A stretch of 64,000 bases of DNA from Mycobacterium sp. IS-836 (GTDB taxonomy: Bacteria > Actinomycetota > Actinomycetes > Mycobacteriales > Mycobacteriaceae). Position 1 is the stretch's first letter, and the number at the start of each line of letters is the position of its first letter. The stretch lies in NCBI RefSeq assembly GCF_001954275.1, contig NZ_MBEU01000071.1, positions 1 to 64,000 on the forward strand, written 5' to 3'. The notes beneath the pieces were generated by a model, which saw only the letters and a program-made list of their open reading frames with translations, was not told where the DNA came from and ran no database searches. Made by a program: the position numbers and the translations under genes. Of this stretch, positions 58,801-64,000 are shown one piece after another.

Positions 58801-59074
58801 CGGCGGCGGCCGAGCACGGCACGCTGACGTTCAGTTCGGTGGCCACATAGCCGATCAACGGCGCTTCGACGCTCTCGAATGTGCCGTTCTGCGGCCAGTT
58901 GAGCTGCGCGATGGTCTGGTTGACGGGCAGGACCGGGGTGGCGATCGCCAGCACTGCCCCGAGCAGACCGGCGACGACGGCAACGATGCGAGCGATCCGG
59001 TGGTTTGCTCCCGTGTCGCTCACGGAGGTAGATGGTAGTTCTTCGGCCAAGTCGGGCGAGGTCTCGGTGGCCAT
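55808..59074 (-). CDS. embC: Arabinosyltransferase EmbC
   Basis: The 1088-residue GT-C enzyme extends the arabinan of lipoarabinomannan. It has ANTSDDGYILTMARV (catalytic Asp region), [13 protein letters not shown] and a C-terminal carbohydrate-binding domain ending LGTATRGGLWSPAPLRRG. ATG 59074 overlaps the aftA stop (ATGA), so aftA and embC are translationally coupled. M. tuberculosis EmbC is 1094 aa. Identity as EmbC rests on position after aftA and on the sequence match. Confidence 0.95.
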   Translation of the reverse strand: MATETSPDLAEELPSTSVSDTGANHRIARIVAVVAGLLGAVLAIATPVLPVNQTIAQLNWPQNGTFESVEAPLIGYVATELNVSVPCSAAAGLTGPQNAGKTVLLSTVPKQAPKAVDRGLLIQRANDELVLVVRNVPVVTAPLSQVLSPACQRLTFTAHAERVTAEFVGLTQGPNTEHPGAPLRGEKSGYDFRPQIVGVFTDLAGPTPPGLNFSATVDTRYSSSPTPLKLAAMILGVVLTAAALIALHVLDRADGTRHRRFLPPRWWSIGGLDALVIAVLVWWHFVGANTSDDGYILTMARVSEHAGYMANYYRWLGTPEAPFGWYYDLLAVWAHVSTTSVWMRLPTLVMALTCWWVISREVIPRLGHAVKRSRAAAWTAAGMFLATWLPLDNGLRPEPIIALGILLTWCSVERAVATNRLLPVAIACIIGALTLFSGPTGIASIGALLVAIGPLRTIVHRRSKRFGALPLLAPIAAAVTVTVILIFRDQTLAGEMQATALKRALGPSLSWFDEHIRYERLFMASPDGSVARRFAVLALVLALGITVAMSLRKGRIPGTAAGPSRRIVGITIISFVAIMFTPTKWTHHFGVFAGLAGSLGALAAVAVTSVAMRSRRNRTVFASVVLFLVALSFASVNGWWYVSNFGVPWSNSFPQWHYAFATTLLGLTVLVLLLAAWFHFVAPDSLRTQAPPGNRVAAIIQSPLAIAAWVLVVFEVASLTLAMTAQYPAWSVGRSNLEALTGKSCGLAEDVLVEQDPNAGMLAPVTAPAADALGAGLSEAFTPNGIPADVRADPVMERPGDRSFVTDEEKGTTNQAGTEGGTSAAPGINGSRAQLPYNLDPARTPVLGSWQSGIQVPARLRSAWYRLPARDQAGPLLVVSAAGRFDAREVQLQWATDDGAASGHPGGSFQFFDVGASPAWRNLRLPMSWIPRNATQIRLVADDEDLAPQHWIAVTPPRIPQLRTLQEVVGSHDPVFLDWLVGLAFPCQRPFGHQNGVDETPKWRILPDRFGAEANSPVMDNNGGGPLGVTELLVKATTVASYLKDDWSRDWGSLQRLTPYYPNAQAARLQLGTATRGGLWSPAPLRRG

Positions 59075-61050
59075 CAGCCGCTCGTCACCGGTTGGGCTCC
59101 CGGCCTGCGGATGGCCAGCACAAACGGGCCGATGGTTTGGACGACGAAACGCGGGTCGTCGAACAGGGCGGCGCGCAGATCCACGGTGTAGCGGCGCACG
59201 TTGGGCTGGTTGGGGTAGACGTCCTCGGCCAGCCGCAGGGTGTAGTTGCCGTTGGCGCCGCGGCGCATCAGGAATACCGTCGGCGCCGGCCAGGGCGAAG
59301 TGTCCAGGGCGTGGATCAGGTCGTCGGCGGTCTTGAGCTTGGACCACTTCTCAATCTGTTGGGCCCGCAGGTCGAACTGCGCCAGCGGGTTGGCGTAGTG
59401 CGACGTCAATCCCTGGAAGCCCCAGTAGGGGTAGTAGGACAGGAAGCTGTAGTCGGCGGTCATCAGGACGGTCTGGTTGCGTGGCTTGCCTGTGACGCGC
59501 AGGATCGCGGCGTCGATGTCGGCGTAGAACTTCTCCGAGCTGGGCGGGCGGCGGTCGCCGCGCTGGCCGTGGCCGTCGGTGTCGGTGTAGGCGATGGTCA
59601 GATCCGGCCGCAGTACGTCGGGAATGTCCTGGCTGAACGCGATCGCCGCGGCGAGCCCGATCGCCGCCGCGATCGGGACGGCGGCGCGGCTTCGCCCGGC
59701 CAGCGACCGGGTGGCTTCCACGAAGCCGAACACGCCCGCGGCGACCAATAGCACGGTCAACGTGGGCTGCAGCCGGAACGACAGCAGCGTGGTGCGCGCG
59801 AGCGTGGTCAGCATCGACAGCAGCGACCACAGGTAGACGGCCAGCACGCCGATCGTCAGGGCGGCGGCCCGCACTGACGTGCGGGCGCGTACCACCAGCC
59901 ACAGCGTGCCCAGCAGGCAGATGGCGCCCAGTAGCGAGAACTGCAGCATCGGGAAGGTCAGCTCGGCGCCGTCGGCGGGCAGATAGTGAAAGGCACTGCC
60001 GCTGTTGCTGATTGGACTGGTGGCCGCGCGCAACAGGAACGGTAGCCAGGTGGTGCTGGCGATGGCCGCCGCGATCACGGCGATGACGGCAAGCCGGCGC
60101 AGCGGGTCGAGCGCGGCGCTGAACCCGTGCCGGCGCCAGCGCGCGGCGGCAAGCACCACGGCCATCAGCGCCATCGTGAAGGCGCCGAAGCCGAACAGCA
60201 GCGAGTACCACGTGGCCGTCCAGCCCAGGAAGATCCCGGCGCCGGCCACCGCGGCCCAGCCGCCCGCTGTTGGTTCTTCTGCGCCGAGCGTGCGGCCAGC
60301 CGCACGTTCGGGTTCGAGTGTGCGGCCAGCCGCACGTTCGGCGGCTAAAGCGCGTTCACCGGCACGCAGGCCCGACCACGTCAGCACCAGCACGGGGGGC
60401 AGCAGCACCGTGATCATCGCGGCATAAGGCTCCGGCGAGCTGTAGGCCAGCGTCACCGCGGCGGTCGCGGTGGTGACGGTCAGCGCGTACTCGAAGCGGA
60501 TCATTCGCGACCACAGCACCAGCGCGACCGCGACCGCGATGGTGATCGAGGTGACGGCCCACGGCTTGTAGATCTCCCAGGCCGGCACGCCGGTCAGCGC
60601 CGCCGCACGCCCACCGATCCAAAACCAGCCCGGCGGGTAGAACGTCGGCAGCCCCACGTAGGTCATGTCGTGCAGCGCGGGGCTGTCGGCGAGCCGGGTC
60701 AGGTATTCGGTGCGGAACTGCTGGTCGACGGAGATGCCGAACAGATACAGCTTGGTGGCGCCCAGCGGCATGCCCAGGGTGACCACGGAGAACGCGGACA
60801 CGAACACCACCCCGCCGAGCTGGGCCAGCAGCCGAGGGTAGCGACCGCCGCGCCGCCACAGCCAGCCAACGCCGATCAGCCCGGCCAGGCAGCCGACCTG
60901 ACCGACGGTGGTCAGAGCGTGCAGCTGGTTCGACGACGGAAAGGCGGGCCACTGGACCCCGGCGATGGCGATCAGGGACACCACCGAGACGATCGCGGCC
61001 ACCACCGCGGCCAAGACCAGCTGGCCGAGGCTGGCCAGTGCGTTGCGCAT
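59074..61050 (-). CDS. aftA: Arabinofuranosyltransferase AftA
   Basis: The 658-residue GT-C enzyme adds the first arabinofuranose residues to the galactan. It contains [26 protein letters not shown]-type N-terminal loop residues (Asp in SVDQQFRTE), [12 protein letters not shown], and a C-terminal soluble domain with [19 protein letters not shown] 61050 lies two bases after the dprE2 stop. Compared with the recalled M. tuberculosis protein (643 aa) it carries about 24 extra residues between TWSGLRAG and [10 protein letters not shown], encoded by two copies of a palindromic repeat. Confidence 0.93.
   Translation of the reverse strand: MRNALASLGQLVLAAVVAAIVSVVSLIAIAGVQWPAFPSSNQLHALTTVGQVGCLAGLIGVGWLWRRGGRYPRLLAQLGGVVFVSAFSVVTLGMPLGATKLYLFGISVDQQFRTEYLTRLADSPALHDMTYVGLPTFYPPGWFWIGGRAAALTGVPAWEIYKPWAVTSITIAVAVALVLWSRMIRFEYALTVTTATAAVTLAYSSPEPYAAMITVLLPPVLVLTWSGLRAGERALAAERAAGRTLEPERAAGRTLGAEEPTAGGWAAVAGAGIFLGWTATWYSLLFGFGAFTMALMAVVLAAARWRRHGFSAALDPLRRLAVIAVIAAAIASTTWLPFLLRAATSPISNSGSAFHYLPADGAELTFPMLQFSLLGAICLLGTLWLVVRARTSVRAAALTIGVLAVYLWSLLSMLTTLARTTLLSFRLQPTLTVLLVAAGVFGFVEATRSLAGRSRAAVPIAAAIGLAAAIAFSQDIPDVLRPDLTIAYTDTDGHGQRGDRRPPSSEKFYADIDAAILRVTGKPRNQTVLMTADYSFLSYYPYWGFQGLTSHYANPLAQFDLRAQQIEKWSKLKTADDLIHALDTSPWPAPTVFLMRRGANGNYTLRLAEDVYPNQPNVRRYTVDLRAALFDDPRFVVQTIGPFVLAIRRPGAQPVTSG
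60285..60341 (-). repeat. Two palindromic 27-bp units inserted in aftA
   Basis: Units at 60285-60311 and 60315-60341 differ at one base and are spaced 30 bp, so the reading frame is kept. Each contains a near-perfect hairpin with the 7-bp core GTGCGGC-CA-GCCGCAC. They encode the repeated peptide ERAAGRTL in a membrane-protein loop. Their ends match the intergenic palindrome at 12429-12484. Confidence 0.75.
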
Positions 61051-61052
61051 GG

Positions 61053-61817
61053 TCAGATTGGCAGCTTGCGGAAGACGCTCCGCGGGATGTGTCGCAACAC
61101 CATCATCACGTACCTGAATGCTGCTGGCGCCCAAACCAATTCCTTACCTTTGGCGGCCGAGGTCACCGCGAGGTTGGCGACATATTCCTTGTCGACGGTC
61201 AGCGGGGCTTCCTTGATGTGCGCGCTCATCCGGGTTCGCACCTGGCCGGGACGGATCACCAGGACGCGAACTCCGTACTCGCGCAATGCTTCTGATAAGC
61301 CCAGGTAGAAGCCGTCCAGGCCCGCTTTGGTGGAGCCGTAGACGAAGTTGGATCGCCGCACCCGTTCGCCGGCCACGGTGCTCATCGCGATGATTTGGCC
61401 GAAGCCCTGGGCGCGCATCTTCTCGGCCAAAAGGACGCCCACCGAAACCGCTGCGGTGTAGTTGATTTCGGCGATCTGCACCGCCTTGCGCTGGTTCTGC
61501 CACAGTTCTTCCGCGTCGCCGAGCAAACCGAACGCGACGATGGCCACGTCCACATCGCCGCCCGAGAAGGCCTGCTCGATCATCTTGGGGTGGCTGTCGG
61601 TGTCGGTGGCCTCGAAATCGATCAACTCCACAGACCGCGCGCCCGCGGCCTTCATCTGGGCCACCGCGTCGTCGCGGCCCGGGTCGTCGGGCATGGCGGC
61701 CAACACGATGCGCGCGTGCGCGTTCTGCAGGTAGCGCTCGCAGATGGCGAGCCCGATCTCGGACGTGCCGCCGAGCAGCAGGATGGTCTGCGGATTGCCT
61801 ACCGCGTCGAGCACCAT
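61053..61817 (-). CDS. dprE2: Decaprenylphosphoryl-2-keto-ribose reductase DprE2
   Basis: The 254-residue short-chain dehydrogenase completes the DPR to DPA epimerisation by NADH reduction of the keto intermediate made by DprE1. It has the Rossmann motif [12 protein letters not shown] near the N-terminus, [10 protein letters not shown] (catalytic Ser) and the YGSTK catalytic Tyr-Lys pair near 158-162. The length equals M. tuberculosis DprE2 (254 aa). The ATG at 61817 directly abuts the dprE1 stop (61818). Confidence 0.96.
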   Translation of the reverse strand: MVLDAVGNPQTILLLGGTSEIGLAICERYLQNAHARIVLAAMPDDPGRDDAVAQMKAAGARSVELIDFEATDTDSHPKMIEQAFSGGDVDVAIVAFGLLGDAEELWQNQRKAVQIAEINYTAAVSVGVLLAEKMRAQGFGQIIAMSTVAGERVRRSNFVYGSTKAGLDGFYLGLSEALREYGVRVLVIRPGQVRTRMSAHIKEAPLTVDKEYVANLAVTSAAKGKELVWAPAAFRYVMMVLRHIPRSVFRKLPI

Positions 61818-63173
61818 TTAGAGCAGCTCCAAACGTCGGGCCATGTCGGAGGCGAAGACCCCCAGCGGATCTACCTTGCGGCGCACGGCGATCCACTCGT
61901 CGATGCGCGGATACATGGCGTGAAAGGTTTCCGCGGTGGCGCGGGAGTCCTTGGCGGTGTAGACCCGCCCGCCGAACTCCAGCACCCGGCGGTCGAGTTC
62001 GTTGAGGAACTCGTTGAGCCCGGGCTTGACCTGGAAGTCGACGCAGACGTTCCACCCGGGAATCGGGAAGCTCAGCGGCGCTTGATTGCCCGGTCCGAAC
62101 AGTTTGAACACGTTGAGGAACGAGTAGTGCCCAGACTTCTGGATGTCGCGGAGTATGGCCTTGAATTCCTCGACCGCGGTTGTGGGCACGACGAATTGGT
62201 ATTGGCCGAAGCCGGCGGAGCCGTAGGCCCGGTTCCACTCGCCGACCATGTCGAGCGGGTGATAGAACTGCGTCAGGTTTTGGGCCTTGCCCCGGTAGGT
62301 GCCGCCCGTGCGGTACCACAGCCGGGTCGCCGTACCGAAGATCAGCTTGTTACCAAGCCCGCTGGGAAAGATGTCGGGTGTCGTGAAGTACTGCGGCGCA
62401 TCGAATTTCAGCGGGTTCTTGCGCAGCTTCGGCGGGAGCTGGTCCAGGGTCGCAAGTGAACCCCTCGATATCACCGCCCGCCCCAACTTGGGTGGCGCAC
62501 TGATGGCATCGAACCAGGCGCTGGAATAGGTGTAGTTGGCCTCGCTGCCGTCGCTGTGAAACGCGATGGTTTCCTCGAGGCTTCCGGTGACGTCGCCGTC
62601 GGCGATGAAGTACGCAGTCTCGGTCGGAGTCATCTCGATGGTGGCGCGTAACACGATACCGGTCAGGCCGTTGCCTCCCACGGTGGCCCAGAACAGCTCG
62701 GCATCCTCCCCGTCGGGGGTGACCGTGCGGATGGTGCCGTCGGCCATGAGGAGGTCCATCGACCGAACGTGATTGCCGAAGCTGCCCGCGCTGTGATGGT
62801 TCTTGCCGTGGATGTCGCAGGCGATTGCCCCGCCGATGGTGACCTGCCGGGTTCCCGGCAGCACCGGCACCCACAACCCGAACGGCAGCGCCGCCTTCAT
62901 CAGCTGGTCCAGGTTGACCCCGGCGTCGGCGTCGACCAGCCGGGTGTCGGCGCTGATCGAGTGGATGCGGTTGAGTGGCGTCATGTCGATCACCAGACCG
63001 CCACCGTTTTGCGCGTTGTCGCCGTAGGAACGGCCCAGGCCGCGGGCGATCACGCCGCGGTCGCCCGTGTTGGCCACGGCCTTGGCGATCTCCTCGGCGT
63101 CCCCGGTGGAAAGCACCGTCGCGACGGAGGGAGCGGTGCGACCCCAGCCCGTCAGGCGTTTGGTGGTGAACAT
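61818..63173 (-). CDS. dprE1: Decaprenylphosphoryl-beta-D-ribose oxidase DprE1
   Basis: The 451-residue FAD flavoenzyme oxidises DPR at C2 and is the benzothiazinone target. It has [16 protein letters not shown] (FAD diphosphate site), [21 protein letters not shown], and the C-terminal [19 protein letters not shown]. The drug-reactive Cys (M. tuberculosis Cys387) is kept as Cys377 in GWNVCVDF (codon 62043-62045). ATG 63173 is used; a TTG at 63179 would add two residues. M. tuberculosis DprE1 is 461 aa, differing mainly in the N-terminus and a short gap near VANTGDRG. Confidence 0.96.
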   Translation of the reverse strand: MFTTKRLTGWGRTAPSVATVLSTGDAEEIAKAVANTGDRGVIARGLGRSYGDNAQNGGGLVIDMTPLNRIHSISADTRLVDADAGVNLDQLMKAALPFGLWVPVLPGTRQVTIGGAIACDIHGKNHHSAGSFGNHVRSMDLLMADGTIRTVTPDGEDAELFWATVGGNGLTGIVLRATIEMTPTETAYFIADGDVTGSLEETIAFHSDGSEANYTYSSAWFDAISAPPKLGRAVISRGSLATLDQLPPKLRKNPLKFDAPQYFTTPDIFPSGLGNKLIFGTATRLWYRTGGTYRGKAQNLTQFYHPLDMVGEWNRAYGSAGFGQYQFVVPTTAVEEFKAILRDIQKSGHYSFLNVFKLFGPGNQAPLSFPIPGWNVCVDFQVKPGLNEFLNELDRRVLEFGGRVYTAKDSRATAETFHAMYPRIDEWIAVRRKVDPLGVFASDMARRLELL

Positions 63174-63204
63174 CGTCAAAGAGGGTACCGCTTGGCCGGC
63201 TGGC

Positions 63205-63615
63205 TCAGCGGATGCGGAAGATAACGGCTCGCTGCACGACGAAGTTGATCACCGTCGCGGTTCCCTGCGCGATCACGAACGCGACGGGTATCGCCCAGCC
63301 GCGATAGTGCAGCAAGGCAAGGCACAGGTGGTTGAGCCCGACCTGCACGGCAAAGGTGATGCCGTAGAGAACCATGACCGCGACGAACCGGGCGGTGCTC
63401 GGTGACGCCTGAAACGTCCAACGGCGGTTGATCAGGTACGCGGTGATGGTGCCGACAACGAAACTGGTGGCTTTGGACAGGTCGACCTGGATGCCGATCA
63501 CCTGGTAAAGCACCAGGTAGAGGCTGAAGTCGACGATCCCGGCCAGCCCGCCGGTGACGACGAAACGCCATATCTGCGTCGTCAGGCTGAGCTGTGGCGG
63601 CGCGAGCTCGGGCAT
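63205..63615 (-). CDS. GtrA-family membrane protein, Rv3789-like
   Basis: The 136-residue protein has four membrane helices (about 14-33, 41-62, 74-95 and 101-124) in the GtrA pattern ([30 protein letters not shown]). Rv3789 is reported either as a DPA flippase candidate or as an AftA-interacting scaffold, so its role is in arabinan synthesis but unsettled. It lies 31 bases upstream of dprE1 and three bases downstream of the Rv3788-like gene. Confidence 0.9.
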   Translation of the reverse strand: MPELAPPQLSLTTQIWRFVVTGGLAGIVDFSLYLVLYQVIGIQVDLSKATSFVVGTITAYLINRRWTFQASPSTARFVAVMVLYGITFAVQVGLNHLCLALLHYRGWAIPVAFVIAQGTATVINFVVQRAVIFRIR

Positions 63616-63618
63616 GGG

Positions 63619-64000
63619 CTATTTAGGTAACTTCACCGCGATCAGCTCGACCTGGTTTTCCCCTTGGGGCGTCGAGTAGGTCACGGTGTCGCCCGGTTTG
63701 TGTCCGGCCAGCGCCTGTCCCAATGGGCTGCGGGCGGTCAGCGTCTCGGCTTCACGGCCGGCCGGGGTCTCCTCGACGATGGAGATCACATGCATCGTCA
63801 CGACTTCGCCGTCGGGGAAGCGCAGCGTCACCTCGGTGCCGCCGGGCAGCGTTTCGGCCTCTCCGGACTGCGACGGCCCGGTGCGCAATCGCCGGTCCAG
63901 CTCGTTGATCCGGTCACCCAGCACGACCAGTTCGTCCGCGCGCTGTATCGCCTCGGCCGCGTCCCCGTGGTCGCCGACCATGCCGCGGTCGTTCTTGACC
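63619..64000 (-). CDS. GreA/GreB C-terminal-like RNA polymerase-associated protein, Rv3788-like (5' truncated by window end)
   Basis: The frame stays open to the window edge, with 127 codons visible; the full protein should be about 160 residues. What is seen is the end of a helical segment (ADELVVLGDRINELDRRL) and a complete GreA C-terminal FKBP-like domain (GGTEVTLRFPDGEVVTMHV, SPLGQALAGHKPGDTVTY). The family binds the RNA polymerase secondary channel; Rv3788 inhibits rather than promotes transcript cleavage (recalled from literature). It heads the arabinan operon. Confidence 0.88.
   Translation of the reverse strand, partial: VKNDRGMVGDHGDAAEAIQRADELVVLGDRINELDRRLRTGPSQSGEAETLPGGTEVTLRFPDGEVVTMHVISIVEETPAGREAETLTARSPLGQALAGHKPGDTVTYSTPQGENQVELIAVKLPK

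Noticed and set aside
56093-59038. 981-codon open frame antisense to embC
   Set aside because: It is a shadow of embC; the translation is low-complexity, with no start signal or domain.

Overview
The window is a high-GC chromosomal segment from a mycobacterium, most likely a slow-growing non-tuberculous species. Many proteins align from memory, almost residue for residue, with the M. tuberculosis stretch running from about Rv3843c down to Rv3788: Glf, GlfT2, Ag85A, FadD32, Pks13, EmbA/B/C and DprE1. Orientation is reversed relative to the H37Rv numbering. No rRNA, tRNA, CRISPR array, transposase or phage gene was seen. The first ~119 bases are almost pure C and look like a contig-end artefact.

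Layout. 120-8203: tail of a membrane-protein gene, glpQ1, an LCP-family gene and a DUF2470 gene behind an IdeR-type iron box, pheA, a phosphoglycerate-mutase-like gene, small genes, a septum-formation-like membrane protein and serS. 8254-17636: an AraC regulator with a divergent methyltransferase, a TetR regulator flanked by two copies of one operator, a PYROXD2/phytoene-desaturase-like oxidoreductase, an MBL-fold/Rieske protein, three tandem PlsC-type acyltransferases and a HAD phosphatase. The sulfolipid-1 locus (pks2/papA1/mmpL8/papA2) that lies here in M. tuberculosis is absent.

17697-21916: an accessory polyamine-type cluster sits where M. tuberculosis has PE_PGRS62. It encodes a Tyr/Gly-rich membrane protein, a glutathionylspermidine-synthase-like ATP-grasp ligase, a DUF350 membrane protein and, convergently, a fusion of an ornithine-decarboxylase-like PLP domain to a spermidine-synthase-like domain. 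This is the strongest candidate for an under-described system in the window.

21960-44203: a cell-wall assembly island. It holds an amidase/PGRP protein with LGFP repeats, erp, the galactan genes glf-glfT2, decaprenyl-phosphoryl-arabinose genes (PAP2 phosphatase, ubiA), aftB, the mycolyltransferase fbpA and its homologue fbpD, and culp6-fadD32-pks13-accD4, which carry out the final condensation of mycolic acids.

44200-64000: an accessory patch (ECF sigma factor with a SnoaL-like domain, DHFR-family enzyme, SGNH hydrolase, small secreted protein), then on the minus strand the arabinan cluster Rv3788-like, Rv3789-like, dprE1, dprE2, aftA, embC, embA, embB. The emb block is interrupted between embC and embA by an ArsR/SRPBCC/MDMPI operon and a small secreted protein. 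Together the island supplies, builds and mycolylates arabinogalactan.
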